This document shows, piece after piece, positions 54,893 to 63,930 of a stretch of 64,000 bases of DNA. The notes beneath the pieces were generated by a model. That model had not been told where the DNA came from and made no database searches. It saw only the letters and a list, made by a program, of their open reading frames with translations. Position numbers and translations under genes: made by a program. The stretch is taken from the NCBI RefSeq assembly GCF_028606985.1, contig NZ_CP117416.1, forward strand, positions 1,960,001 to 2,024,000, written 5' to 3'. This DNA is from Paenibacillus kyungheensis (lineage in GTDB: Bacteria > Bacillota > Bacilli > Paenibacillales > Paenibacillaceae). Position 1 is the stretch's first letter, and each line of letters begins with the position of its first letter.

Positions 54893-55037
54893 AAGAGTGG
54901 GGAAACCCACTCTTTACTCTTTGGTATAAGGTTGTTGAATACATTTACAGGAAATAATGACGCAGACGATCGAACCGAGAGAATTAAATTGGTTCGATTT
55001 TCTACAAAAAGCGGCAATAATGAATTTGTTCAACAAC
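54893..55037 (+). other. Folded leader RNA of the rimP-nusA operon
   Basis: Three helices: AAGAGTGGG (54893-54901), GAAA tetraloop, CCCACTCTT (54906-54914); GTTGTTGAA (54931-54939) with TTCAACAAC (55029-55037), perfect 9 bp; and enclosed by it ATCGAACC (54969-54976) with GGTTCGAT (54991-54998) followed by TTTTCT, a terminator-like hairpin. Formation of the long-range helix requires transcription past the enclosed hairpin. The whole spacer between polC and rimP is 309 bases, and this is its main content. Confidence 0.55.
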
Positions 55038-55081
55038 ATGTTTTGCATATAGGATTTTAAGGTGATGGAGGGTTGAATTGT

Positions 55082-55543
55082 TTGAGCACACCGAAGATTA
55101 AAACGACCGTAGAAGAAATGGTACAGCCATTTTTGAGTGAGCATGGCTTCGAGTTGGTCGATGTGGAATATGTAAAAGAGGGTAACAACTGGTTTTTGCG
55201 AGTGTTCGTGGATAAGGACGGCGGTATTGATATCGAAGATTGCAGTCGGGTTAGCGAATATCTAAGTGAACAATTGGATGGTAATGATCCGATCTCTGGA
55301 GCTTATTTTCTAGAAGTATCTTCTCCAGGTGCAGAGCGTCCACTTAAAAAGAGTGAAGATGTTGCAAAAGCAGTTGGCAAAGATGTTTTTGTAACGACGT
55401 ATGCACCTTTAGACGGACAGAAGGAATTTGAAGGACGATTGCTTTCATTCGAGAATGAAGAATTGCTGATCGAAGCGGGCAAAAAAACGCACACTATTCC
55501 ATATGAAAAAGTAGCCAGCGCAAGACTGGCAATCATTTTTTAA
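55082..55543 (+). CDS. rimP: Ribosome maturation factor RimP
   Basis: Assists 30S subunit maturation. It is 153 aa, as expected. Two domains: N-terminal alpha/beta ([40 protein letters not shown]) with [13 protein letters not shown], and a C-terminal SH3-like domain. I choose TTG 55082, nine bases after GATGGAGGG; TTG 55073 touches that site. First gene of the nusA operon, as in Bacillus (ylxS). Confidence 0.95.
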   Translation: MSTPKIKTTVEEMVQPFLSEHGFELVDVEYVKEGNNWFLRVFVDKDGGIDIEDCSRVSEYLSEQLDGNDPISGAYFLEVSSPGAERPLKKSEDVAKAVGKDVFVTTYAPLDGQKEFEGRLLSFENEELLIEAGKKTHTIPYEKVASARLAIIF

Positions 55544-55577
55544 ACGGTAGTTTTTTGAAAGGGGGAACTTGAAGCAC

Positions 55578-56675
55578 ATGAGTATGGAGTTTATTGAAGC
55601 AATGAATGAATTGGAAAGAGACAGAGGGATTAGCAAAGACATCCTGTTTGAAGCGATCGAGGCAGCCCTAATTTCCAGTTATAAGCGTAATTTTAATGCG
55701 GCACAAAATGTACGTGTTGATATGAACCGTAATACAGGAGTTATCAAAGTATTTGCACGTAAAAATGTAGTGGAAGAAGTCATGGATGTACGTACAGAAA
55801 TTTCTGTCGTATCTGCACGTGAGATTAACCCGAATTTTCAGTTAGATGATGTAGCTGAGATCGAAGTGACTCCACGTGACTTTGGACGTATTGCTGCACA
55901 AACAGCGAAGCAAGTCGTAACTCAACGTATTCGTGAAGCTGAGCGCGGTCTGATCTACAATGCATTTATCGACAAAGAAGAAGATATTGTAACAGGTATC
56001 GTTCAACGTCAAGATGCGCGTAACATCTATGTAGATTTAGGCAAAATTGAAGCTGTACTTCCTTTAACTGAATTGATGCCTAACGAGAAATTCACCATGA
56101 ATGAACGTATTAAGGCATACATCACTAAAGTTGAAAATACAACTAAAGGTCCTCAAATTATTTTATCACGTACACATCCAGGATTACTTAAACGTTTGTT
56201 CGAACTTGAAGTGCCTGAGATTTTTGATGGCGTAGTTGAAATTCGTTCTGTAGCACGTGAAGCAGGCTTCCGTTCTAAAATTGCTGTATTCTCACGCAAT
56301 GAAGAAGTGGATCCAGTTGGTTCATGTGTAGGTCCTCGTGGTATACGTGTACAGATGATCGTTGGCGAACTTCGCGGTGAAAAAATCGATATCGTTCGCT
56401 ATTCTGAAAGTGTTGAAGAGTATGTTGCTAATGCTCTAAGTCCATCCAAAGTGCTTGAAGTTCAAGTATTTGAAGATGAGAAGATGGCACGTGTAATCGT
56501 TCCTGATTATCAACTATCTCTAGCAATTGGTATCAAAGGGCAAAATGCTCGTCTTGCTGCCAAATTGACAGGATGGAAGATTGATATTAAGAGCGAGACG
56601 CAAGCAGAAGAAGAGTACGGTCGTCCTAAAGAAGCCGGCGAAGAAATGCATCAAGATTCAATATCGGTTGACTAA
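55578..56675 (+). CDS. nusA: Transcription termination/antitermination protein NusA
   Basis: RNA polymerase-associated elongation factor. It is 365 aa. N-terminal RNAP-binding domain (MNELERDRGISKDILFEAIE), S1 domain (EEDIVTGIVQRQDARNIYVD), then two KH domains (DPVGSCVGPRGIRVQMIVGE; LAIGIKGQNARLAAKLTGWK). The C-terminal acidic repeats of E. coli NusA are absent, as in Bacillus. ATG 55578 gives the family start MSMEFIEAM; an upstream TTG 55569 is possible because the GGGGGA site lies 12 bases away. Confidence 0.96.
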   Translation: MSMEFIEAMNELERDRGISKDILFEAIEAALISSYKRNFNAAQNVRVDMNRNTGVIKVFARKNVVEEVMDVRTEISVVSAREINPNFQLDDVAEIEVTPRDFGRIAAQTAKQVVTQRIREAERGLIYNAFIDKEEDIVTGIVQRQDARNIYVDLGKIEAVLPLTELMPNEKFTMNERIKAYITKVENTTKGPQIILSRTHPGLLKRLFELEVPEIFDGVVEIRSVAREAGFRSKIAVFSRNEEVDPVGSCVGPRGIRVQMIVGELRGEKIDIVRYSESVEEYVANALSPSKVLEVQVFEDEKMARVIVPDYQLSLAIGIKGQNARLAAKLTGWKIDIKSETQAEEEYGRPKEAGEEMHQDSISVD

Positions 56676-56788
56676 ACATTTTCATTTGTATGCCTGATAG
56701 GACTTTCCCTCAAAATGGCAGGGGACAGGTGCCGCTTTGGATGTTGATGTTATGATAACAATATGGGGAGTTCGAAGGGGGACATGAG

Positions 56789-57103
56789 ATGATGATAAAA
56801 ACCAAAAAAGTGCCGCTGCGCAAATGTGTAGCTTGCCAGCAGATGATGCCGAAAAAAAGTCTAGTGCGTATTGTACGTACGCCAGACGATCAGGTAGAAA
56901 TGGATTTGACCGGTAAAAAATCGGGACGTGGTGCGTATATTTGTGGCAACATGGCCTGTTTTCGTTTGGCACAAAAGAGTCGTGCGTTTGATCGTGCACT
57001 CAAAGCGCCTGTTAGTGCGGAAATATATGAGCAACTTGCCAACGAATTTAGCAACGTAGAAAACGATTTTTGTACAGTACAGGAAAGAGGCGCTAATGAA
57101 TAA
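56789..57103 (+). CDS. rnpM: RNase P modulator RnpM (YlxR)
   Basis: YlxR-family protein, recently named RnpM for its binding to RNase P RNA. It is 104 aa. The family core is VPLRKCVACQQMMPKKSLVR, followed by TGKKSGRGAYICGNMACFRL. It follows nusA after 113 bases and overlaps rplGA by eight bases, the standard Bacillales order. The RBS is AAGGGGGA. Confidence 0.94.
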   Translation: MMIKTKKVPLRKCVACQQMMPKKSLVRIVRTPDDQVEMDLTGKKSGRGAYICGNMACFRLAQKSRAFDRALKAPVSAEIYEQLANEFSNVENDFCTVQERGANE

Positions 57104-57437
57104 CGAACTATCCCTACTCGGGCTTGCGATGCGAGCCGGCAAAGTGTTATCGGGAGACGAATTGGTTCTCAAAGCTATTCGTTCTCGCGAAGCCACCCTT
57201 GTCGTATTAGCTGGAGATGCTTCAGATAATACACAAAAAAAATTCCGTGATAAATGCGGAAGTTACACTATTCCGCTTCTTATTGGGTATGATCGTGATC
57301 AGCTCGGCTCAAGCATAGGTAAAGATGGGCGAGTCGTGTTGGCTCTAACCGACAAGGGTTTCGCAGAGTTATTCCGCAAACGAATGGGGAATTCCTCGGA
57401 GGTGGAATATATTGAGCACACAGGAGCAGAAGGATAA
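57096..57437 (+). CDS. rplGA: L7Ae-family K-turn protein YlxQ (RplGA)
   Basis: Small L7Ae/L30e-like RNA-binding protein, 113 aa. Signatures: [40 protein letters not shown] and [20 protein letters not shown]. It overlaps rnpM upstream and infB downstream (26 bases), so translation of the three is coupled. Confidence 0.92.
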   Translation: MNNELSLLGLAMRAGKVLSGDELVLKAIRSREATLVVLAGDASDNTQKKFRDKCGSYTIPLLIGYDRDQLGSSIGKDGRVVLALTDKGFAELFRKRMGNSSEVEYIEHTGAEG

Positions 57438-59940
57438 ACTGAGAGTTTATGAATATGCGAAATCTCTCAATATGAGTAGTAAGGAAATCATTACGATCTT
57501 AAAAAGACTGGATGTACCGGTCAATAATCATATGAGTGTTATGGAAAATGATGCTGTATCCAAAGTGGAAAAGTTTTTTAAAGATATCAAATCCAATGCT
57601 GAGGATAAGCATGTCAATGCAACAACCAAAAACACGAGTGCGGATAGTACTCGTCCAAAAATTCAACAGGAAAAGCAGGTAGGTATGGATACGAAAACGC
57701 AGAACAACTCAAATAGTGGGAATAACAAACCCCAAAACGGTTCCTCTAACAGTAACCGTAGTAACTCGTCGTCTAGTCAATCAAGTAACCGTCCAAGTAC
57801 GGGAAGCAATAACAGTAGTGCTAGAACATCTTCAACATCAGGACCAAGCAGCCGTCAACCAAGCAGCGCTTCTCGTCCACCATCTCAATCCAGCTCTCAA
57901 AACCGTCAACCTTCTGGTCAAGTAAGAAGTGCTGGTTCTACAGGTGGTAACAGCAGTACTAGCAGCAATGGTAACCGTAATGCTAGTGGCGGTGCTGGAA
58001 ATGGTAATGCCGGTCCTAAACGCAACAACAGTACTGGTGGCGGTCAAGGCGGAGGCAATCGCTCCGGTGGCGGCGGTGGTAACCGTTATGGAAGCAACAA
58101 CGGTAACCGTAACAATAACGGTCGTGGTGGTAAAGGTCGCGGCAAAAATCAATATAGCAACCAACCTCCTCGTGAGAAAATTGATAATACACCTAAGAAA
58201 ATCATCGTTCGCGGTGAAATGACTGTTGGTGAAACAGCTAAATTGCTTCATAAAGATGCTTCAGAAGTTATCAAAAAGTTGATCACAAGTGGCGTAATGG
58301 CTACGATTAACCAAGAGCTTGATTTAGATACGATCCAGTTGCTTGCTAGTGACTATGGGGTAGAAGTCGAAATCAAAATCGCGGTTGAAGATGATCGTTT
58401 TGAAACGGTTGAAGAAGTCGATGATGAAGCTGATTTGAGCACACGTCCTCCAGTTGTAACTATTATGGGTCACGTCGATCATGGTAAAACAACATTGCTT
58501 GATGCGATTCGTTCTACGAATGTAACAGGTGGCGAAGCTGGTGGTATCACTCAGCATATCGGTGCATATCAAGTTGAAATCAACAAAAAGAAAATCACTT
58601 TCTTGGATACACCGGGTCACGAAGCATTTACAGCTATGCGTGCTCGTGGTGCACAAGTAACAGATATTACAATTATCGTAGTTGCAGCAGATGATGGCGT
58701 TATGCCACAGACAGTAGAAGCGATTAACCATGCGAAAGCAGCGGGTCTTCCTATTATTGTTGCTGTAAACAAAATCGATAAACCAGGCGCTAACCCTGAT
58801 AAAGTAAAACAAGAATTAACAGAGTATGAATTGGTACCGGAAGAGTGGGGTGGAGATACAATCTTCGTGAATGTATCTGCAAAACAACGTAATGGTATCG
58901 AAGACTTGCTTGAAATGATCTTGTTGGTTGCTGAAGTCAATGATTACAAAGCAAACCCTGACAAACGTGCTCGTGGTGCAGTTATTGAAGCTGAACTAGA
59001 TAAAGGTCGCGGTCCAGTAGTTCGTGTCCTTGTTCAAAACGGTACGCTTAAAGTTGGAGATGCTTTTGTAGCAGGTAACTGCTTCGGACGTATTCGTGCA
59101 ATGGTAAGTGATAAAGGTCGTCGCCTCAAAGAAGCAGGTCCTTCTACACCAGTAGAAATTACAGGTCTGACTGAAGTTCCTTTAGCTGGAGATCCGTTCA
59201 TGGTGTTTGAAGATGAGCGTAAAGCTCGTTCAATCGCTGACAAACGTGCGATTACACATCGCCAGTCTGAATTGGGTGCGAACACTCGCGTAACATTGGA
59301 TGATCTTTTCCAACATATCAAAGATGGCGAAATCAAAGATCTTAACGTTATTATCAAAGGTGACGTTCAAGGTTCGGTTGAAGCTCTTAAAGGTTCGTTG
59401 GAAAAAATCGAAGTCGAAGGCGTTCGCGTCAAAATTATCCACCGTGGTGTAGGTGCGATTAACGATTCTGATATTATCCTTGCTGCTGCTTCTAATGCGA
59501 TCGTTATTGGTTTTAACGTTCGTCCGGATAGCCAAGCAACACAAACAGCAGAACAAGAAAAAGTAGATATCCGTCTACATCGTGTTATCTATAATGCTAT
59601 TGAAGAAATCGAGCAAGCTATGAAAGGCATGCTGGATCCAGAATATAAAGAAGTTGTTGTTGGTCACGCTGAAGTACGTAGCGTATTCAAAATCAGTAAA
59701 GTTGGAGCGATTGCAGGATGTATGGTTACTTCCGGTAAAATGGTTCGCGCTGCTGAAAGCCGTCTGATCCGCGATGGTATTGTTATCTTTGAAGGTAAAC
59801 TTGATTCACTTAAACGTTTCAAAGACGATGCTAAAGAAGTGGCTCAAGGGTATGAATGTGGTATTACATTAGATGGCTACAATGACCTCAAAGAAGGCGA
59901 CATTATCGAAGCATTCATAATGGAAACCGTAGAGCGCTAA
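57412..59940 (+). CDS. infB: Translation initiation factor IF-2
   Basis: GTPase that brings initiator tRNA to the 30S subunit. It is 842 aa. The N-terminal IF2N helix ([20 protein letters not shown]) is followed at about residues 75-255 by a low-complexity Asn/Ser/Gly/Arg-rich linker, then a second IF2N domain, the G domain ([14 protein letters not shown] at about 352; [24 protein letters not shown]), domain II, and the C1/C2 domains. It starts at TTG 57412 within the rplGA gene after CGGAGGTGG. Confidence 0.97.
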   Translation: MSTQEQKDKLRVYEYAKSLNMSSKEIITILKRLDVPVNNHMSVMENDAVSKVEKFFKDIKSNAEDKHVNATTKNTSADSTRPKIQQEKQVGMDTKTQNNSNSGNNKPQNGSSNSNRSNSSSSQSSNRPSTGSNNSSARTSSTSGPSSRQPSSASRPPSQSSSQNRQPSGQVRSAGSTGGNSSTSSNGNRNASGGAGNGNAGPKRNNSTGGGQGGGNRSGGGGGNRYGSNNGNRNNNGRGGKGRGKNQYSNQPPREKIDNTPKKIIVRGEMTVGETAKLLHKDASEVIKKLITSGVMATINQELDLDTIQLLASDYGVEVEIKIAVEDDRFETVEEVDDEADLSTRPPVVTIMGHVDHGKTTLLDAIRSTNVTGGEAGGITQHIGAYQVEINKKKITFLDTPGHEAFTAMRARGAQVTDITIIVVAADDGVMPQTVEAINHAKAAGLPIIVAVNKIDKPGANPDKVKQELTEYELVPEEWGGDTIFVNVSAKQRNGIEDLLEMILLVAEVNDYKANPDKRARGAVIEAELDKGRGPVVRVLVQNGTLKVGDAFVAGNCFGRIRAMVSDKGRRLKEAGPSTPVEITGLTEVPLAGDPFMVFEDERKARSIADKRAITHRQSELGANTRVTLDDLFQHIKDGEIKDLNVIIKGDVQGSVEALKGSLEKIEVEGVRVKIIHRGVGAINDSDIILAAASNAIVIGFNVRPDSQATQTAEQEKVDIRLHRVIYNAIEEIEQAMKGMLDPEYKEVVVGHAEVRSVFKISKVGAIAGCMVTSGKMVRAAESRLIRDGIVIFEGKLDSLKRFKDDAKEVAQGYECGITLDGYNDLKEGDIIEAFIMETVER

Positions 59941-59957
59941 GTGCGAGGTGAAAAAAC

Positions 59958-60314
59958 ATGGCTAAAATCCGAACAGGTAGAGTCGGAGAACAAATCAAAA
60001 AAGAATTAAGCTTGCTTATTCAAAGTGAAATGAAAGACCCGCGTATCGGTTTTGTAACGGTAACAGGTGTAGATGTCACTAATGATCTATCACAAGCTGA
60101 GGTATACCTTAGTGTGATGGGTGATGAAGAGCAAAAAGCAAATTCTTTAAAAGGTATCGAAAAAGCAACAGGATTCCTTCGTTCTGAATTGGGCAAACGT
60201 ATCCGTTTGCGTCACACTCCTGAGTTGATTTTCAAAATCGACGAGTCGATTGCTTATGGCAGTCGTATCGAAGAACTTTTGGGTGAGATCAAAAAAGACG
60301 AAACGAACGAATAA
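59958..60314 (+). CDS. rbfA: Ribosome-binding factor A
   Basis: Cold-shock 30S maturation factor with a KH-like fold. It is 118 aa. Signatures: [20 protein letters not shown] and [40 protein letters not shown]. The RBS is GAGGTG. It directly follows infB; the ylxP gene usually found between infB and rbfA in Bacillus is not present. Confidence 0.96.
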   Translation: MAKIRTGRVGEQIKKELSLLIQSEMKDPRIGFVTVTGVDVTNDLSQAEVYLSVMGDEEQKANSLKGIEKATGFLRSELGKRIRLRHTPELIFKIDESIAYGSRIEELLGEIKKDETNE

Positions 60315-60330
60315 GGATAAACACTTTTAC

Positions 60331-60358
60331 AAGGATCAAGCCATATAGCTTGATCTTT
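60331..60358 (+). other. Hairpin between rbfA and nrnA
   Basis: AAGGATCAAGC (60331-60341) pairs with GCTTGATCTTT (60348-60358) around a CATATA loop, 11 bp with one G-U. The T-run is only three long, so it is at most a weak terminator. It abuts the AAAGGAG ribosome binding site of nrnA. Confidence 0.5.
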
Positions 60359-60371
60359 AAAGGAGACGGCG

Positions 60372-61349
60372 ATGCAGACCTATGAACAGGGGCTTCTGAA
60401 TGCGAAAGCATTTATTGAGGAGCACGATGATTTTCTAGTGGTTTCGCATGTTCAGCCGGACGGAGACGCAGTCAGTTCCACTGTAGTAGTGGGCTGGCTT
60501 CTGTCTTGTCTAGGCAAAAAATTCACACTAGTGAATGAAGGACCGATTCCCAAAAGAATGCACTATTTAACTTTGTCTGATCAGATTATTGATCAACAAG
60601 CAGATGGTAGTGAACGTCAATATCAACATGTTATTTGTGTAGATTGTGCAGATTTCAAACGTGTCGGTTTAGTTAGCCATTGGATGAGCGATACAGCTTC
60701 TATTTTAAATATAGATCATCACCCAACCAATGATAATTATGGCGAAGTAAATCTGATCAAAGCAGATGCAGCCGCAACTGCTGAAATTTTATATGACTGG
60801 ATTGAATGTTTTGATGTGAAATGGACGACAGAAGTAGCAGAAGCTATTTATACTGGTCTGTTAACAGATACAGGTGGATTCCGTTATTCTAGTACTTCTC
60901 CTAAAGTGATGGAGATTGCTTCACGATTACTTGATCTTGGTGTAAATGGACCTTATTTAGCAGAAACGTTGTTAGAAGAAGTGACTTTACCACAAGTAAA
61001 AGTATTAGGGATGGCATTATCGACATTACAATTAAGTGAAGATGGCAAAATTGCTCATGTCCATGTTACACCTGAACATATGATTATAGCTGGAGCCGAT
61101 AATGAAGACTTAGAAGGTATTGTTAACTATCCTCGCAATATTCAAGGCGTCGAAGTTGGTATCTTTTTCAAAGTGATTGATGATCATGCTGTCAAAGCAA
61201 GTCTCCGTTCTGCAGGTAAAGTGAATGTGGCAGCCGTTGCTCAACATTTTGGCGGTGGAGGCCATATCAAAGCTGCAGGTTGCCGTTTGGAGGGTACTCT
61301 GGAAGAAGTTACAGCACAGGTGATCCAGCAGGTGAAGGAGTCATTATGA
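60372..61349 (+). CDS. nrnA: DHH/DHHA1 oligoribonuclease/3'-phosphoadenosine phosphatase NrnA
   Basis: Degrades short RNAs and dephosphorylates pAp. It is 325 aa. The DHH domain has SHVQPDGDAVSS, ICVDCAD, LNIDHHPTNDNYGEVNL; the DHHA1 domain ends with FGGGGHIKAAGCRLEG. In B. subtilis nrnA is elsewhere; here it sits inside the rbfA-truB junction, as in many other Firmicutes. It overlaps truB by four bases (ATGA). Confidence 0.94.
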   Translation: MQTYEQGLLNAKAFIEEHDDFLVVSHVQPDGDAVSSTVVVGWLLSCLGKKFTLVNEGPIPKRMHYLTLSDQIIDQQADGSERQYQHVICVDCADFKRVGLVSHWMSDTASILNIDHHPTNDNYGEVNLIKADAAATAEILYDWIECFDVKWTTEVAEAIYTGLLTDTGGFRYSSTSPKVMEIASRLLDLGVNGPYLAETLLEEVTLPQVKVLGMALSTLQLSEDGKIAHVHVTPEHMIIAGADNEDLEGIVNYPRNIQGVEVGIFFKVIDDHAVKASLRSAGKVNVAAVAQHFGGGGHIKAAGCRLEGTLEEVTAQVIQQVKESL

Positions 61350-62287
61350 ATGAATTTGATGGAGTGCTTGCGGTACATAAACCGGCGGGCTTTACGTCTC
61401 ACGATGTAGTTGCCAAAGTTCGGCGTCTTGTAAGCATGAAAAGAATAGGGCATACCGGTACACTTGATCCAGCAGTAACAGGTGTATTACCATTATGTCT
61501 GGGGCGATCTACGCGAATTGTTGAATATTTGCAAGAAATGCCCAAAGAATATGTAGCTACACTTCGATTAGGAATAGCTACAGATACCGAAGATATGACC
61601 GGTACGATTACGGAACAGATTGACTCTGTAGACGTTTCGGAAGAGCAAGTACGTCATGTACTCGGACAAATGATTGGAACGATCTCTCAAGTACCACCTA
61701 TGTACTCTGCTATCAAAGTAGACGGTAAACGTCTATACGAATTAGCACGAGAAGGCAAAACGATTGAACGCAAAGCAAGAGAAGTAACGATCTATGAATT
61801 AGAAATTATCGATTTCAAAGCAGGAGATCATCCTGAAGTTTCTTTTCGAGCATTATGTTCCAAAGGAACTTATATTCGTACGCTTTGTGTAGATATTGGA
61901 CGTGCTTTACACGTATCTTCGGTGATGGTTGAATTGATCCGTACACAATCGGCTGGTATTTCACTCGATCAGTGTGTAACTTTTGAACAAATTGCAGAAG
62001 CTGTAGAACAAGGCGTATTAGAACAACATTTGATCCAGCCAGATCAAGCTATGTCTAATCTACCTTCTTACACAGTAGATGCTTCGGTATATAAGCATAC
62101 ATTACAGGGCAAACGTATCAGTATTGATGCTATTAAGCCACATGACGAATCTCAACTTCTATCTACTGATGAGACAACAGATTCGCCTGTATTTAAATTG
62201 TATGCACCAGATGGAATTTTTATCGGTATTTTTCGTCTGGAACAATCCGCACAAGAAATTGTACCTGTTAAAGTATTTTTACCGTAA
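61346..62287 (+). CDS. truB: tRNA pseudouridine-55 synthase TruB
   Basis: Makes pseudouridine 55 in the T-loop of tRNA. It is 313 aa. Catalytic Asp is in RIGHTGTLDPAVTGVLPLCL, with GTISQVPPMYSAIKVDGKRLYE and SKGTYIRTLCVDIGRAL. ATG 61346 lies in the overlap with nrnA, after AAGGAG; the longer in-frame start at 61280 is rejected. With trmFO in the same window, it modifies the T-arm position next to m5U54. Confidence 0.96.
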   Translation: MNEFDGVLAVHKPAGFTSHDVVAKVRRLVSMKRIGHTGTLDPAVTGVLPLCLGRSTRIVEYLQEMPKEYVATLRLGIATDTEDMTGTITEQIDSVDVSEEQVRHVLGQMIGTISQVPPMYSAIKVDGKRLYELAREGKTIERKAREVTIYELEIIDFKAGDHPEVSFRALCSKGTYIRTLCVDIGRALHVSSVMVELIRTQSAGISLDQCVTFEQIAEAVEQGVLEQHLIQPDQAMSNLPSYTVDASVYKHTLQGKRISIDAIKPHDESQLLSTDETTDSPVFKLYAPDGIFIGIFRLEQSAQEIVPVKVFLP

Positions 62288-62320
62288 CGAATCCATTGTG
62301 GAATTGCAGGTGATATCGTA

Positions 62321-63271
62321 ATGAATACAGTACATTTATCTTATCCATGGCCTGAAGATGTAGTGAAACATGCTTCCAAACCACAAGTACTTGTGATTGG
62401 ACAGTTTGATGGATTGCATCTTGGACATGCAAGTGTGATTGATCATGGGATTCGTCTAGCTAGACGACTGGGTGTTCCTGCTTCAGTGATGACTTTCAAT
62501 CCTCATCCTAAAGAAGTTATGGGAAAAGGCGATTATGAAGGCTATCTTACACCGCTAGCAATGAAAGAAGAATTGTTGCGTGCAATGGGTGTCGATACGT
62601 TATATATTGCTGAATTCAATCATGCTTTTTCACAGGTAACGCCGCTGCAATTTTATGAGCAAATGCTATGTCCGTTACAAGTGCATACGGTAGTAGTAGG
62701 CTTTGATTTCCACTTTGGTTATAAAGGGGAAGGGAATCCAGATCTACTCCGTACATTTGGCGAAAATGTATTATCTGTAGAAACAGTTCCTGCCTTTTTG
62801 TTAGAGGGAGACAAAGTAAGCAGTTCAGCTATTCGTAGTGCATTGCGTGAAGGCAATGTTGCTCATGCGTATAAGCTATTGGGTCGTCCTTATCAAATTC
62901 GCGGAAAAGTCATCGATGGCGACAAGCGTGGACGGACGATTGGTTTCCCTACAGCTAATCTAGAACTGGATGGAAATTATGTTGTACCTTCTTCCGGTGT
63001 ATATGCTGTGCGTGTTCTTGCTGAAGGAGCATGGCGTGCAGGCGTAATGAATATCGGGTACAAACCTACTTTCCAGACAGGAGAGACCAGACCTAGCTTT
63101 GAAGCGCATATTCTTGATTTTCAAGGTGATCTGTATGGTCAGCAACTAGCGGTAGAATTGATCGATTATATTCGTCCTGAGCAAAAATTTAGCGGGATTG
63201 AAGAATTAGTCACTCAAATTCGCAAAGATGCAGATCGTGCACGTTTCTTATTATCTAACCTTGAAGATTAA
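62321..63271 (+). CDS. ribF: Bifunctional riboflavin kinase/FAD synthetase
   Basis: Makes FMN and FAD. It is 316 aa. The N-terminal nucleotidyltransferase domain has VIGQFDGLHLGHASVI, FNPHPKEV and KVSSSAIRSALREGNVAHA; the C-terminal flavokinase domain has KRGRTIGFPTANLEL and GVMNIGYKPTFQTGE. It follows truB after 33 bases (ribC in B. subtilis). TrmFO, encoded earlier, depends on FAD. Confidence 0.96.
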   Translation: MNTVHLSYPWPEDVVKHASKPQVLVIGQFDGLHLGHASVIDHGIRLARRLGVPASVMTFNPHPKEVMGKGDYEGYLTPLAMKEELLRAMGVDTLYIAEFNHAFSQVTPLQFYEQMLCPLQVHTVVVGFDFHFGYKGEGNPDLLRTFGENVLSVETVPAFLLEGDKVSSSAIRSALREGNVAHAYKLLGRPYQIRGKVIDGDKRGRTIGFPTANLELDGNYVVPSSGVYAVRVLAEGAWRAGVMNIGYKPTFQTGETRPSFEAHILDFQGDLYGQQLAVELIDYIRPEQKFSGIEELVTQIRKDADRARFLLSNLED

Positions 63272-63285
63272 TCATAAGAATACCG

Positions 63286-63315
63286 TTGATATTTAATATC
63301 GACTTATGCTATACT
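63286..63315 (+). promoter_or_regulatory. Sigma-A promoter of rpsO
   Basis: TTGATA (63286-63291), 18-nt spacer, TATACT (63310-63315) with extended TG at 63307-63308. A start near 63322 gives a leader of about 113 bases. Confidence 0.7.
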
Positions 63316-63324
63316 AATCAACGT

Positions 63325-63434
63325 TGTCATTCTAATAAATGACAGTCTTCAAAACCTTGGCTTGGTTATACGATCTCACCGTCGGTAACGAGGCTAACGG
63401 TTATCATGAATTACACTATTAGGAGGTGAATAGG
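63325..63434 (+). promoter_or_regulatory. rpsO leader, candidate S15 autoregulatory RNA
   Basis: TGTCATT (63325-63331) pairs with AATGACA (63338-63344); further on ACCGT and ACGGT flank a GC-rich segment just before the AGGAGGTG site. Structured rpsO leaders bound by S15 are known in Geobacillus and others; the exact three-way junction was not verified here. Confidence 0.45.
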
Positions 63435-63704
63435 ATGGCATTAACACAAGAACGCAAGCACCAATTGATCGAAGAGCACAGAACTCACGAATCCGATACA
63501 GGATCTGTTGAGGTGCAAGTCGCTATCCTTACTGAGAACATCGTGAACCTGCAAACGCATTTTCGCGCTCACAAGAAGGATCATCATTCCCGTCGCGGAT
63601 TGTTGAAAATGGTTGGTCAACGTCGTAAGCTTTTGGCTTACATCAAAAAGACTGACGTTAAACGTTATAGTGCATTGATCGAAAAATTAGGTCTTCGTCG
63701 CTAA
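63435..63704 (+). CDS. rpsO: Small ribosomal subunit protein uS15
   Basis: Ribosomal protein S15, 89 aa, standard length. Signatures: [39 protein letters not shown] and [20 protein letters not shown]. The start ATG 63435 follows AGGAGGTG; an in-frame upstream start at 63426 is within reach of that site but not family-like. Followed by terminator-like structures and pnp, the conserved rpsO-pnp order. Confidence 0.97.
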   Translation: MALTQERKHQLIEEHRTHESDTGSVEVQVAILTENIVNLQTHFRAHKKDHHSRRGLLKMVGQRRKLLAYIKKTDVKRYSALIEKLGLRR

Positions 63705-63723
63705 AATTAAACAGTATGTCCAA

Positions 63724-63787
63724 AGCAGCCTGGTTGTTCAGCCGTATGGTCTTTTCGGAGCCGACGGTGACGGCCGGGTTGCTTTTT
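63724..63787 (+). terminator. Intrinsic terminator after rpsO
   Basis: AGCAGCCTGG (from 63724) pairs with CCGGGTTGCT (ending 63783) with two G-U pairs, and an inner GCCGT/ACGGC-type helix extends it. It is followed by TTTTT to 63787. Confidence 0.78.
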
Positions 63788-63852
63788 GTAAGTAGAGGTA
63801 ATTTGACTATTCTTATAAATATTGAAATGATAATAGTGATTTAGAGTCTAGC

Positions 63853-63890
63853 GGTGAGATTTCCTTGAAGCAGGGAATCATCACCTTTTT
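63853..63890 (+). terminator. Second terminator-like hairpin, in the pnp leader
   Basis: GGTGA (63853-63857) pairs with TCACC (63881-63885), and ATTTCC pairs with GGGAAT above an asymmetric bulge. TTTTT follows (63886-63890). It lies 40 bases before the pnp start. Confidence 0.6.
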
Positions 63891-63930
63891 ATAGAATACA
63901 AATAATGGACTTAAAAAAGGAGGAATTTCA

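Noticed and set aside
57838-58251. 137-residue antisense open frame over infB
   Set aside because: It runs opposite the low-complexity Asn/Ser/Gly linker of IF-2; composition is Thr/Ala/Ser-rich noise and there is no ribosome binding site.
63803-63834. Promoter TTGACT/GATAAT before pnp
   Set aside because: Spacer of 20 bases is too long; kept only as a weak possibility.
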